Shown here: piece by piece, positions 27,101 to 42,100 of the stretch
Layout: each line of letters starts with the position of its first letter
Position numbering within the stretch: the first letter of the stretch is position 1
NCBI GenBank assembly: GCA_025345505.1
Contig: JANVCC010000020.1
Span: 52,625,523 to 52,689,522, forward strand
Direction of reading: 5' to 3'
Length of the DNA stretch: 64,000 bases
DNA from: Todiramphus chloris collaris
Lineage: Eukaryota > Chordata > Aves > Coraciiformes > Alcedinidae
Notes under the pieces: model-generated
Database searches by the model: none
Seen by the model: the letters and a program-made list of their open reading frames with translations, nothing else
What the model was told of the DNA's origin: nothing
Made by a program: the position numbers and the translations under genes

Positions 27101-30100
27101 GAAAAGATTTTTTTTTTAAAGAAGAAAAACAGGGCAGACATTGATGGAGGCTGAGTCATCTTTAATCTTTCATCTCACATTCTCTTTGTACTTCAATGTT
27201 TTGATATATTTAAATGGGGGGAAAAGAGGGAAAAGAGAAAATTAAGGAAATGCTAACTATTAAATTAAAAAGTCAGTTGTCTTTAACACTCATGTTACTT
27301 TTACAACTATGAATTTTCTCATTTTTCAAAGGGCATGTCTGACTTTTGATCCTTTGTACCAGAAACCTCTGTCACAAATGAGAAAAATCAGAGAAGAATG
27401 TGGCACGGTTTTGCAGCCGGTGTGGCTGCACCCAACTTGATTTTGCAGTGAGTAATGAAAGAAAAAAAACTGTCCTACTTTTAGTTTTTGAAGTTTAAAC
27501 AAAGTAACTTAAGCCTCAACTTCTCAAGATGTACTGACTTACAAACTCTAAAGAAACTGGACAAAAGCTACATTCTTAATAAGGACCTTGCACTAAATAT
27601 TTAGAGATCTGACAAGAAGGTAAAAAACCAAAACAAAACCAAATCCAAAAAATGCTTCACTTCTGTATTTTTACTATTATTTTCACAGAATGTTAAGGGT
27701 TGGAAGGGACCTCAAAAGATCTCCCTGACAGAGCAGGATCACCTAGATCAGGTCACACAGGAACGTATCCAGGTGGGTTTTAAATGTCTCCAGAGAAGGA
27801 GACTCCACAACCCCTCCGGGCAGCCTATTCCAGAGCTCTGTGACCCTCACAGTGAAAAGGTTTTTCCTTATGTTTCTGTGGAACCTCTTATGCTCCAGCT
27901 TACACCCATTGGCCCTTGTCCTAACATTGGACATAACAAGGACGAGCTGGCTGCATCCTCCTGACACTTGCCCTTATGTATTTATAAACATTAATGAGGT
28001 CACCCCTCGGTCTCCTCCAAGTAGAAGAGACCCAGCTCCCTCAGCCTTTCATCATAAGGGAGATGCTCCACTCCCTTAATCATCTTTGTGGCTCTGCACT
28101 GCATTCTTTCAAACAGTTCCCTCTCCTTCTTGAACTAAGGGGCCCAGCACTGAAAACAGTATTCCAGATGAGGTCTCACCAGTGCAGAGTAGAAGGGGAA
28201 TAAAACACCTATTCTACACAATTTCATAAGAGAGCCTTAGGTAAAGGGAAAAAGTTAACACTTAATGAATAGTTTAAAGGCTAGTTAATCAATTCTGAAA
28301 AAAAAAAAACCCAAACAAAAACCAACCCAAAAACCAAATAGAGCTCGAAGATAAATCATTGGAACATATACTGGGCCCTGAAAAAGAAATCAAAATAATT
28401 TTTAAACCAATCAAATCACATTTTCAGGTGATCTAGCTCAAGCTGTTTGAAGTTCAAATTATGTTTTCCCAAATATGAGTGAATAAACTCTAAACTTATT
28501 CTCCTTTAAAAAAAAAAAACATAACAACATAGACCTCCAGCAAGTAAACCCTACAGTGCTTTCACAATACATATGCTCTGGGTAAGTGATGCCCTCAGAG
28601 AACAGAGAGATTTAAAGGCAATATTTTCCATTGTCAACTAATTGAAGAGAGAGAATATCTAGGGGATTATTTTATGGATATTCAATTCATCTCCTACTTT
28701 TTCTCTTGCATTTCTAATATTGTCTCTTCTTTTTCCAAGATGTTCTCTTCCACTTCCCAGCTTGTCTCTGTTTTATTGTTATGGTTTTTTCCCCTGCCAT
28801 GACCTACCTAATTCTTTTTCTTACTCCATTGTTCATTTGCCATATCAAACTCCCTGTTGACACCATCATCCCTACTATTTGCCAGAAGGGGAGAGAGATC
28901 TGATATTCTCAGAGGCAGGATATCTGAGCAACTAAGGATTAGTCAAAACTCTGAGGTGGACCCACATCAACCTTCTAAATTAGTCAACTCCTTGGAGAAG
29001 ACTGAACAACCTTTAAACAGCAGCAAAAGCCATGATGTATTACAACAAACAAGGATAATTAATGTCCTAAATCAAAGAAAATGGAGGTGACCAGGAAACA
29101 GAGATGGAAAAAGGTGGTACAACACCTTCCTCCTACACACAGGTTTCTTGCAGAGAAGTCCCTGGAGAAGGTCCCTGATACTAGCCTAATACAGTCAGTC
29201 CTCCACTGGCTTTGAGGGAAGCAGACTCTGTTCTAGCCCCTCTGCTACCCAGGTCTTTGCAGTGTTTCTGAGACCCAAGGAGCTCCTCTTGGCCCATCCC
29301 TGCTGTCCTTCAGCTCCTTCAACAGAGCTACAAGCTTCCAGCTTGCTCTTATTGTCTCTCCTTGATGCTACTGGATCTCCTTCAACCATGCATAAGAGAA
29401 TGAGCATCTCCCTCCTTCCTTGAGAGACTGTACTCTCAAAAATCCTAAATAAATCAGTCAGTAAATATCCGCCTTCTGACAAATACAAGAGAAACCACAT
29501 TGCAGAGTGACGTACTAACATTTTGTCTCCTGGGCATTTTGGGGGTGGGTTTTTTTCTGGTATCTCCTGAATGCAATTTATGCCACAACTTACCTTCCCA
29601 CCCCTTTACAGCACAGCCTCTTCTCAGATGAAGCTAGTCTGCCTCACATACACAACAACATTTTTCTTCCAGCTCTCCTTTTTGCTCTGTGACAAAGGAT
29701 TATCTGCCCATAGAACTGGTTTAACCTTTGCATTTCTGGCTGGCAGGAGTAGCTCCTGGCCCCTAGGGCAGGCAGCCTGGTGAGCCATGTCTACTTTATC
29801 CTCTCCAGAAAGCACGCCATTGAGGCCAGAGCGTACTGGCGACCCTGCTCAGTTTAACCTGTCGGGCAAACAATTCTGTAACTTCTCTGCTGTACTCTGA
29901 CTACAATTCCTTGTCTTTTTCCTACTTATATTTCTATACCATCACCCATATATAAATAGATGCCTCCTCTACACCATTCCCCTGCAATACTGGCACGAAG
30001 ACACGCCAAGAAGCACAAGCATCTTGTCCCATAAATATATGCAGTTCTGTTGCAAATCTTCTCCAAGTCTGGATGCTGTGACTAACCCCCACCTAGAGCA

Positions 30101-33100
30101 TTTTCTCTGGATTCCCCAATACATGAGCATCTTCTCTGAAGGCACAAGTTCTCACAGCTCTGGTGTTTAATTCTGAGTAACTCTCTGTGAACATTATCTT
30201 CCTGGCATGCTTGTCAGCTACCTTCCTCAGACAGACATAACTATTTCTCTAAAGAACATTTCAACTTCATCTGTCATTGACGACAGAAAGGAACACCAAA
30301 AAGAAATTCACCTCCTGTGAACCTCCCTGAAACCTCTCTCTGATGATGCAAAATTATCAAGTAGGAATCGACACCAAAGATTTCTCATTTGCACTGACTG
30401 TGCCTCTCATGCTCTTTGATTTGTGCCCACTTGCCTATCAATCAACCAATCATCTGTATTTATGAAAAAGGTTTGAGAGTTCTCATATACAAGTTTCTCC
30501 TTCAAACAAGCAGGCTTACCTAGACTCAATATGCATTTTTGGAGCTATAGTGAGATGTGAAGGCCACTGTGTATTGCATTATTTTAATGCATTATTATAG
30601 TCTGCCTCCCACTGTTGAGAAAAATCAAATGAACTGCAGCCAAAGAAGTTACCTTGCATTACAGGGGTGGGTTTTTTTCCTTAAAGCAATTTCTAGACTA
30701 GTTGAAATAATAACATACCAAAATAGATCCATAAATGATAGCCAATATAATACTTGACAAATTAGTTCATTGCTTTGTTCATTATAAGCAGAACAATAGT
30801 GTTTAAATACAGAGTAACTACAAAAATGACTGATAGGATGCATCAAAGTTCACACATATCTTTCACAGTTCTATAAAACTATGCAGCTTTGGGATTTTAA
30901 TCTTTCTTATGAAAACTGGAAAATAATATAGCCAGGTCATCTTTCTAAATATAAACCACTACCTGCACAGCTCAGGATTATCAACCAAGGAAAGAGGGGC
31001 AAAAATTGTCTCAAATGGCAAAGAATACATATTAAGTTCCCTATTGAGGTCGTAGAAAGGCAGAATAAGATGGTACAGAAGCGGAATACATCAAAGGATA
31101 TAATTATCTCACTTGTAAACCAGTCAAAATCAAATAAAAGTAATTAAATAGGATTCATAGATGTATTAAAAAAATTAAGCATGAAAAAATTGTAACATAC
31201 CATGTCCTTGGAACCTTGATTTTGCTTCTTTGTTCATCTACTCCTTCCCCAAGTCAGCAGTCTCTGGAGGAAAATATACCAGTACCACGTGGCAGACCAC
31301 AGTCCAAGACAAGGGTACATGCTGACACATGCGTCTACAGACGAGTTTAACACATACTCTCTAAGCTTTTAGCTCATGATTTTGCAAACTGAACTAATTT
31401 CTTTCATGTAGTCTCAGGTCATGGTGCTTGGTTATGTCCTTAAAGAAATGGCAACAACTGCTGGGTTTGCAAGGTCATGTTTTCAAAGCTCAACACATTA
31501 ATCAATCTTTATCAATGTGTGTCCCAAATCCCACTTCTCAAAAAGAATTGTTAAAAAAGGAATTTTCTGCTGTTCTCTGAAGGGTTTATTTTCCTTTCAA
31601 AAACAATTTGGGATTCGATTCATTATCTGCCCACTGGGATTTCTAGAAAGTTAAGGAAGTGTCCCTGCAATAGCACACGGTGGGCCACAAAGCAGACGCC
31701 ATCTTCCCTGTGGTTGCATACAGCCTTGCCCCACTCCACCATGTGTTCCTGACAGTGCCACGTTAGCTATCACATGCTTCGATTGCACACCAAGAAGTCA
31801 TGATACCATTTGACCTAAGCAACAGAAATAGATTGAGAGAGGAGAATTCACCACAGCAGTTGTAACAGCTCTTCCCAAAAAGATTTGCCTGCTGCCTATG
31901 AGCTCATTTCAGTGACATCTGGCAGCATTTATGAAACATCCCCATCTCCTGTGGCCAATGGTGTCATAAATTCCAGTCACCCTTGCCTTTGAGAAATGCT
32001 AATAATGAAAACTCATCAAAGAGCAGCAATAATTTCTACTGCTGACTAGATGGATGCCTTTCTGACTACTGAAATTAATGGCAGATCTCAGGGTCTTAAA
32101 GAACAGCTGTCATAGAGAAATACACCTGCAAACAAAATATGCAGCGTGCCTCTACCTTTGATTTGTTATAGACATAAAGCAGCAACTCTTACAACAACCT
32201 GGACTGATTATGACGAAAAGTTAACTAGCCTTCTGCGTCACTTAAAATGAGAAAACCAGAGAAATCACAGTGCAAGTAGACAAATGGGAAGCTTAAAAGG
32301 AACTACTTAGTCCCTACTCCAAAAGTAAGAGTGATTGAGTCACATAGGTTATATATAAATTTTCATTTATGTCTAGTCTCACAGATATTGTAGAACCAGC
32401 TGCTTTATCACAGGATTAAAAATTAGCTCTAAGCCTCATACTAATTTGGGATTTTCCTCCCACTATCACTGTTGTCACTAGGTAAAGCTTAAAATGACAG
32501 GTAACTAATTAAATGTAATAAACTTAAAGGATATGTTTTCAGGAGAGTGAACAGGATTTTGAATCTGCAGGACAGAAAAAGCAACTATGTGGGCCTGAAA
32601 GATCACTGTTACTAGCAGTTTCACAAGTAATATCCTATTTAGCTGCTCTTGAGATCCTAGAGTCACAGTGGTGGGTAAGAATAGATGTATGTTTCCAAGT
32701 ATAATAAAATTTCTTTATCAAGCACTTGGAAGATAAATGCTTAGAAAGCAAAACCCATGTATATACTACATATACATGGAAAACTCAAAGACACTTTAAC
32801 TTAAAATGCAATGGTATCCAAGTCAACGCCATTTGTCAGGGCAGGGGAGAAAACAGGGATGTTTAGCTACTGCAAGTATTTGGCTTTGGATTACATGTCA
32901 GTATTTCACAATTACTATGTCTGTCAGATGCTTTCTAGAAGACTATAATCTTTCTGTCCCCAACAAGTGCTATATCACTAAGTCCATGTAGAAGTGATGC
33001 TGCTCTACCTACACAAGTTTTAGTAACCCAGGAAAGCAGGGGAAGCTAAAAGACCACATGATTTTTCAGTTGTCTTTTTTTCCCCCCAGCATCCTTACAA

Positions 33101-36100
33101 TGTGTTATCGCACGTAAGAGCCTTCAGGTGCAATCAGAATGGAAATTATGCTACTTTACATATGTAAATAAAACACTGCAATACAGTATGCAATTACTTT
33201 AACAATACTAGTACTATTCAAAAATTAAACTGAACTTAAAAGTAAAGGTATTCTTATTCATTCTCTAATTTATAAATAAAAATAAAATTGGAGCTCATAT
33301 TGAACGTAGACTGAGTAATTGAAGGATTTAAAATACTGCTAAAGCTTTGCTGTAATTTTTTCCAAAAAAGATGTAACAAGACTAGGACATGCAGTATTCA
33401 GCTACAGTTTGAAAGAAATTCGAAGCATTTAATAAAAAAATACAGAGTACACACTCAAACAGCCTCAGAGAGCTCACATTGCCAACAGCACTGCACAACA
33501 CAACTCCTTCTAGTATCATTAATACCCAACAGTACCTACAAGTAAGTATCATTGAAAATAATAGATTCAATACAGAAGAAACTGTCAGAACAGAAATTTA
33601 GCTTTAATTCTTTTTATCATTCACAGCATCATAACCATTTATAGATAACCATGAATTGATTGAATGATTTAACACTGGCTCCCTGCATTTGGCAACCACG
33701 AGAAGCGTGCTTTCTCATCCCACTCACATTACAAACATGCTATAACAAATTTGTTTTCTTAGACATGGCCAGACAGCTTCTTGCCCTCTGCACTACATAT
33801 TCCTGGCTTCGTTTCTGAAATGTACCCTACGGTAAACTGGACAACACTCTCCACTTTCAGTCTTCTCCTCTTGCCATTTTCAATTCTGTACCTGCAGCCC
33901 AATATTCTTCCTGAACGCCACTGCTTCTTTATGTTTATTTTCATATTAAACCACAAAAGACTGTATTGTATTGATTTTTGTCATGCAGGGATCTCTAATA
34001 AATTTTACTGCTTGGGCTTTCTTGATTTCGGCTTTGTAGTGGGACAGACAATTCTCTTGTGTAAGATGGCGTCCTCTCTATGTTCTGTGCTGCAGAGACA
34101 GATGGTAGAAGTCCTTTCCATTCTTTTTTTTTTAAATGTATTTACATTACAGCAGTTAAGAAAATACCCTGAGAGCCTTACAGGAAGATCTGATTGCGAA
34201 TGCAAAACTGAAGGCTTTTGGAAAGTCATTTAGAAACTATACCATCAGCTACACAAGTATAAGAAATTTGTATTTGTTGAATATTATTTTCACCATATAG
34301 AGTCTAAAAGCTCATTAGTAAGAACATGATAAACTAATATTTATAAAGGACCCTTAGATAAAAAGTGTGTCTCATTGATTTTAAGAATGCTAACCATAAG
34401 GTTGGTTTTGGTAGTGAGTTTGTGTTTTGTTTGTTTGGTTTAAGAAAATTCACCATTATATTAAAAAGGGGGATATTTACAACAAAACACTGCAGTTACA
34501 ATTAGTGGCTTCTCAGGGTTTCACTAGTAAATAGCCTCACATGGATGGACTCTGGGTATGACTTGTCACCCCATCTTGCTTGCTGATCCCTGACTGTCAA
34601 TTGGAATAGCTGTTATCATTGTGATCATGAGATGATTTAGTTTTCAATCCTTAGGGAAACAAGGAGAGGGGTTAGTAAAACTGCCACCTTAGACTTCCCG
34701 GAGGGCAAACTTTGACCTGTTCAGCAAAGTCCCTTGGGAGGCTGTGCTGAAGGATACAGGAGTCCAGCAAGGCTGGACATACTTCAAGAGAGAAGTCTTC
34801 AAGGCACAGGAGCAGGCTGTTTCTACCTGCTGAAAAACAAGCAGGTGGGGAAAGAGAGCGGCTTGGCTAAATAGGGACCTTTGGCTGGACCTCAAGAACA
34901 AAAGGAGAGTCTATGACCTTTGGAAGAGGGGACAGGTCTCATGTAGACTGTAATGATGCAGTGAAGCAATGCAGGAAGAAGATCAGGAAGGCCAAAGCGC
35001 ATCTAGAGCTCAACCTAGCTAAGGCTGTTAAGGATAATAAAAAATGTTTCTATAAATACATTAACAACAAAAGGAGAATTAGGGAAAATCTCCATCATTT
35101 ATTGGATGCAGAGGGAAACTTAGTAACAAAGGATGACGAAAAGGTTGAGATGCTTAACACCTACTTTGCCTCAGTCTTCAGCAGTGGAACAAGCTATACC
35201 CTGGACATCAAATCTCATAAGCTGGGAGACATGGAAGGAAAACAGAATGAGGTTATCATGATTAAAGAGGAGGTGGTCAGGGACCTTCTACACCACTTGG
35301 ATGCACACAAATCTATGGGATCGGATGGGTTACACCCACGGGTGCTGAAAGAGCTGCCAATGTGCTTGCCAAGACACTTTCCATGATTCATCTGAAGTTC
35401 TGGCTAACTGGGGAGGTCCCAATGGACTGGAGGTTAGCAAATGTGACACCCGTCTACAAGAAAGACAGAAAGGAGGATCCAAGTAACTATAGACCTGTCA
35501 GTCTGACCTCGGTACAAGGGAAGGTCATGGAGCAGATCATCCTAAGTACTGTGTCCAGTTTTGGGCACCTCAGTACAACAGAGATATCGAGGTGCTGGAG
35601 CAAGTGCAGAGGAGGGCAACGAAGCTGGTCAGGGGACTGGAGAACAGATCATATGAGGGCCATTTGAAGGAGCTGGGTCTGTTTAGTTTGAGGAAGAGGA
35701 GGCTGAGGGGAGACCTTATCACTCTCTACAACTACCTGAAAGGACATTGTAGAGAGGCTGGTGCTGGTCTCTTCTCTCAGGTAATTAGGGACAGAACCAG
35801 AGGGAATGACCTAAAGCTGAAACAAGGTAAGTTTAGACTAGACACTAGGAAAAGATTCTTCATGGAAAGGGTGGTGAGATATTGGAATAGGCTGCCCAGG
35901 GAGGTGGTTGAGTTGCCATCCCTGGATGTGTTTAAGCATCGCTTAGATGTGGTGTTGGGGAGTATGGTGTAGGGGTGAACTTGTAGAGTAGGGTTAATGG
36001 TTGGACATGATGATCCCAAGGGTCTTTTCTAACCTAAATGATTCTGTGATTGTCCTGCCCCTGCTCAAGTACTGTCGGACTGTGCCCTGGACACCGAGGT

Positions 36101-39100
36101 CCTTGCTGCGATCTATGCCGCAGCCACCCTCAGCTCCTGGCTTGTTTTGCCTTATATATCATAAATGAATATTACATAAATTCAAATATTATGTAAGATA
36201 AATTGTAAATCATACATGTATATTAAAATGTGTAACAACTGTTGTCAAATATGAAGGGGGGGAAATGTTTTTTCAGGAGCTTTTCTTTCTTGCAGATTAC
36301 ATCAGTCTTGTATGAATGGGGCCTCCAGCAGTTAACAGTCACCTGTATCTTATTCCCATACAGTTTGCTTAATATAGCAATGACAAAATAAACACCAAAA
36401 TATTCTTACTATACTGCAAAATCTGCAACCTGTATTTCCCTGTTTATTCTCCCAGTGGTTCCAAAGAGAGGACAACCACTGTAATACCATGCTCAAAGGC
36501 TGCCAGGGGAAGCTCAGGAGAAACTTGGTATAATCCTCCAGATTATGCAGTGAATCAAGTTTATCACAACAGCTTCACATCTGTGGTTGAATCAGTAATA
36601 CTGTTTAAATGTGCAAGGAAAAAAAAAAAAAAAAAAAGCAACAGGCAGCATCATTGGAACCAGACAGTTTTTGCTAACATCTATGCTATCTGTTCAAAAA
36701 ATAACCTGGGTATTTTCACAAAAACCAGAGCTACGGCTTGGGTCATCATATCTTAAATCAACTGAAACCAAAGGAGTCTACTAGAATAGTCTACTTAATA
36801 TAGCACCATATCCGTGACCAATACAGTGAGAACAACTTAGACACAAAATTCTTAGAAGACAGCGAGATTGTCAATAACAGCTAATGATTAATGGAGCACA
36901 AGTCTTCAAGTCCTCCAAAGCAAGGCAGTCATTAAAAAAAAAAAACCCAAAACCAAAAAACCAGCAAAATCTTCAGTCCTTCCCTCTGTGTTTCACTAAG
37001 CAGGAAGAAAAAGACAGAGGGTTGCAGCCTAAGGCATTCCCCAACCCTACTACAGTCTGGAGCAGCTAAAAAATGGCTGAATCTCAGTGAGAACCTCAAC
37101 CTCAAGTTACGTTGTCTAGGAATTGTTCTTCTCAGAGGCATTCCTCGCTTGCAGGTAGCTATTATTGATCTGAAAATATTTTACTGATAAAGCAACAGGA
37201 ATATTTTGCTATCATGCAAATTCACTAGATAATTAAGCAGAGCCTTGAAAAACAGATTATGAAAATAATCAAATTATTCTGTGAAATGGTTGGTGAATTA
37301 TGAGATGAAGGATTCACCCCCCTCCAAATGCCTTTTTTCCCAATTTCTACATTACTAACACATACGACTTTTGCACAGCACAATCAATGAAACCTAGAAT
37401 TTGAACGTCTTCCCACACATTAATCTTGTCTTGTTCTGAATTTATCAGAAGACCGATAAAGCTAATGGTATTTTCCCAGGGTATCATTTGAAAACTCACA
37501 GGTTTCATCAACTGCTCAGGACAGAAAAAAAAAACCCCAAAAAAACAGGTCTTATCATCCACCAAAACACAGGAGGGAGGAAGAGGAAGGAGGAGAGATA
37601 GAGAGAAACCATTTCTACAGAATCACTTGCACCAAGCCAAGAAAACTTTGCTGCACAAATCTATCACCCAAAACAACAATAATCACAAATTAATCCCAAA
37701 GCTGGGCTTTCACAAGGCTCTTACACATTCAGATTCAGTTTTATGACAAGAAATTCACACACTGAATTCATTTTCCCACTGGTAAAAGATTGGGAATTGC
37801 ATATTATGCTGGAAGCAAATACCCCAAGGGCTTTGCTGTGTCTGAGATGCTTCATTCCCACTTATCAACTATGAAATCAGAGTAACCACAAGGAATAAAT
37901 ACTCTCCCAGACATCAAACTTGCACTGAACTACACGATATGATTAGCAGTAGTGTTTTTCATGTCTGTCTTAGAGGAAAAAATTGTCCTCCTCGTTTGCA
38001 GACTGAGGTACTGAAAAGTCCTAAAATTTCTAATAAAAGTATCAGCAGTCCAAAATCTCATGCTGCAGAAAGAAAGGCCAGATAAAGCATTTAAGGATCT
38101 ACTTTTTAAAAATCACTTCTGTAGCTAGTAGCAACCTAAAGCTGATATGGAAGTACTACGTATATAAGCGTGCAGGTGTTCAGAATGCTCTGAACATAAT
38201 TAAGAATGGGAGCTGGAAACATGTATGTGACAAAATACACTGCCTGTGTATGTACTTCCTGGCTGTTACAGGTGACAAGAATACAAATGTTAAAATTATC
38301 TATACCCTAATTACTGTCATTTGTACTGAATAAATTCAAACACTATAATCACACACCTGTATGATAGCATTATAAGGTTTACACACAGAAATGTATTCTA
38401 AAAATTTCTATTTTATTTTTCGTTCAATATTTATAGAATGATACATTACTAGGGTTAGCAAAGTTCCAGTTGAGAAAGTAAAACTTAAGGTCTGCCATTA
38501 GTTTAGGATTTGTATTTCGAAAACTATTTCCTCACGCTTTTCTATATGCTTATAATTCTGCCAGAAGTATTATTTTGATACACATCATGGCATTTGCTAT
38601 TTACAAGCACATCAATGCTGCAAACAATTTTCATTTTAATCTGTTTCATTTATACAGTTTCTGGAAAAAGCTTTTAAACTGTTTATGCATTCCTAATGTT
38701 AGTCCTGAGGTTGCCATATTAAATTTGTTACTCCTATTACATTTTTCCATTGTAGAAAAACAAAGCTACAGTACATATTCTTGATGATTAAAAAAAAAAA
38801 TTGACAAAATTGCTAGTTAATATCCAGAAACATCCTTCCAGTCCAGGCAGAACACATCAACAAGTTTGTTTCTTAACTAGATCAAATTTTCAAATACAGA
38901 AATAAATCTTAAAGTATTATCAAAGACTATGTTCCCCAAGGGTCATGGAGTTCTTAGAGGTTGAAAGAACCTGAATTAAGAATCCATATAAACCTAAACT
39001 TTCTAAAATAATGAGATAACACTTTTAGTAGGATTTGTACCATCACATTCATTACACACTGGTCTCTCTAGTACACATAACCTGTGACTTTAAACTGCTT

Positions 39101-42100
39101 CTTCATCACAAGAATTTCTAAAGATCAATCTCAACAATCATTGAACTTGTGAACTAATTGCAACTTTGGTCAGCACAGGATCTAGGCTTTACATAAGCAT
39201 TGCAGGTTTCAGAACAAATTCATTTCAAATACCATCTTAGAAGTTTTTAGTTAAAGTTATTTTCAGCAATAGTGTTTTACACTACTTACAACTGAACACT
39301 AGAAGCATCCAAATGCTCAGAATTTTGCATTCAATGTGAGCATACTACGTAAATCTTACATACTAATTATGCAGTTACTGATGCTAGTAAAAAAGAAAAC
39401 CCTGCAGTAAAAACAGTAGAGCTTCAAGACAGCCAGCTCTGATGCAACAAGCTTTTGACTCCTACTGCCAAAGCAGCTCCTAAGTTCCAGGATCTCACTA
39501 CTTACATGGCAACTGGCTCACCAGCCCTGCAAGCCAAGTATCTCAAAGTTATTGCTTCCTCATCTTTTTCCCTTTCAAAGTAATCCCAGGAGATTAACAT
39601 AAATTTTACATTTAATGAAATGCTACAGCTGCACAGTTAAAAAAAGAATTGGAGCAGCCAGACCTCCAAGATCCCAGCTGAAATGCTGCCTTAAGTGCTC
39701 CGCACAAGTCTGCTGCCTTATCACACAGTTCCCAGTATCTTTTTAATTTTGTATTCTTCTTTAGGAGGGAGAACTCTGCATGTCCGATAAGGCTTTAAAA
39801 AATAATTTAATAATTACATAAATACACAGATATTGCCCAATTATCCCTGAGACTATTGGGGGGGGGGTGGGAGGGTGTGTGCAGAAGAAACGTCCCCAAA
39901 CCCCCACCAGCCATGTCTTGAAAGTTAGTCCAAAACTGCATTTCTCTGTCAGTGATCCTGGAGGGAATCTCTTCCAGAATCCAATGATCATCTCCTAAAA
40001 TTAATGTTTTCACCTCAGTCTCATCCCCTCACCATTACCTGCCACCATTACATTGTGTCGAAGATTTCTTTCACTTACTTATCAAAAGCACCAGATATAA
40101 GGACAACTTAGAAAATGGAGAGCCTTCTCTGGTAGTCACCCAAAAGAGGAGCATGGAAGCAAAAGGAAAGGACAGTGAGACGAGTCAGTGGTGGTTACCT
40201 GAACAGTTCATGCCTCTTCATTCATCACTAAAGAGCTGAATTACTCTTAAACAATAAGTAGAACTAGAAAAGAGTCTAAAAAGAACTTAAGAAAGGATTA
40301 CAAAATTAGTGTCTGTTCTATTTTAATAGCAAACATACATACAATATATCGGGTGGTTGTGGGCAGCATGGGTGGATGAAGCAGGAACTGGCTTCACTGA
40401 GAGAGAAAAACAATTGTCCCTTCTTTGAGATGGAAAATACTCCTAGTAAGAAAATGGCCAGACTACTTAGGATTTTTGAAAAACCTGAAATATTTTTAAA
40501 TATTTTTGAAATAAGCTTGCAACAAGTGTTTTTAATTAAATGTATTTTCAAAAACACTCACAAAATTTCTGAAATATCTGAGTAACATTTTCTACTCTTA
40601 GAAATTCCTGCAATTCTTACAGGCATTCAAAGCAAAGAGCAGTCTGTTAACTCTTCCAGTTGACAAGTGCCTTGACGTCACTCAAACAAAACGATACTGT
40701 GAAACAAGGAGATTTCTGGTAAGCAGAGGAAATTATCTTCAGAAATAAAAAGAAGAAATATATAACTCTTCCTGACACTACTGTTGAGAGACTTTCCTCC
40801 AGAACACTACATTGAGACAAAAAATTAAAAAAAAAAAAAAAAAAGGGGGGGGGGGGGGACCAGACGGTTATAAAATACAATTTTTACTGTCCAATACTTA
40901 ATGCACTCTGTCATCCAAGTAACAGTCTCTAATCTTAGCCTCCAAGATTCATGATATTGATGTGTTATTGCAATGTATTGTGCACACATTTCCCTGGTTA
41001 GAGCAGCAGATGGAGTAGAGGCAGATTACCTGGTAACTTTGAAGGTTTAAGGTTACTTAGATATTCCTGCTGTTCCAGATATGGATATTCTGCATACATT
41101 CAGTTGTGTGAGATGACAAAAAACAGACAAGCAGAAGGAGAAGGTGGCTCAAATACAACCTAAAATTCTTTAAAAATTATAAAGAGTCATTTTGTGCATT
41201 AGACTGTGAAAGATACAAGTATATCCATAATTTATATACAGACCCCCATAACTTCACATACCAATAACCAAATTACTACATTCTGTTGAATAAGATAGCA
41301 GTCAGCAACTTTGGCAGTCCTGCAGAAATCCTGCCTGCATAGATAATGTCCTTATCTCCATGAATGAATCTATAAATGCAAGTGTACCTCTCAGCTTCTC
41401 TTTGGCAGGTCTCCACGGATTTACTAATATATTAAGTCAAGAATCACTACTAGTAATAAAAAACATTGTAGTGGGATCTTCCCTTGTAGAGATTTTTAAG
41501 CACATGGAAAGAGGTTTCAAAAAGATTGAAAGGGAAGTCTGTAAGCAGAGCCTACAGAGAAAGCCCCACAAAAGCTGGCTTAGATGCCTGGATGCAAGGG
41601 GTAATTAAGGATTCCCATACGAAGAAGGGACATCATAAAGCATGGATTTGGGCAGGGAAATACAAATAGACAATTGTTCCTCTGCTCTCCTTTGGAAAAG
41701 GGAAGAGACAAGAAAGTGTTATGAACAAGGGAGCACAGGTTATCACAACAGTGCATCACTTGAACTTGCTGTAGTAAAAGAGATGGGAGAGTATTTTCCC
41801 TCACAGTAAGATGGGGATCAGGAAGGGAAGGATTTCTGTCGAAACCAGTACTCCAGTAATATTTCAAAACCATGGACTGATAATAAGAGATGAAGGAGAA
41901 AGAAAAAAAAAAAAAAAAAAAGAATCTTACTCTGACAGTTCTCACTTCTCCCTTAAAAAGCCCATTTGCTCCTGTTTCTGACTAATGACAAACAAAAAGT
42001 ACGTTCATTACAGAGTCTATGGCAGCTGAAAGCCAAGTACAGTCTCAATTAAAATTCCAAAATTAATAAGACAGACATTAACAATCTAGCAACGTAAGAA

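Noticed and set aside
33781-34233. 150-codon plus-strand ORF, Phe/Leu-rich
   Set aside because: Antisense in an intron, hydrophobicity explained by T-rich sequence, no recognisable domain.
34913-35972. Three plus-strand ORFs of 157, 101 and 126 codons as host genes
   Set aside because: They are pieces of the CR1 reverse transcriptase ORF, broken by the internal deletion.
41580-41945. 121-codon minus-strand ORF
   Set aside because: Its N-terminal Phe run is the translation of the A19 tract; the rest has no family features.
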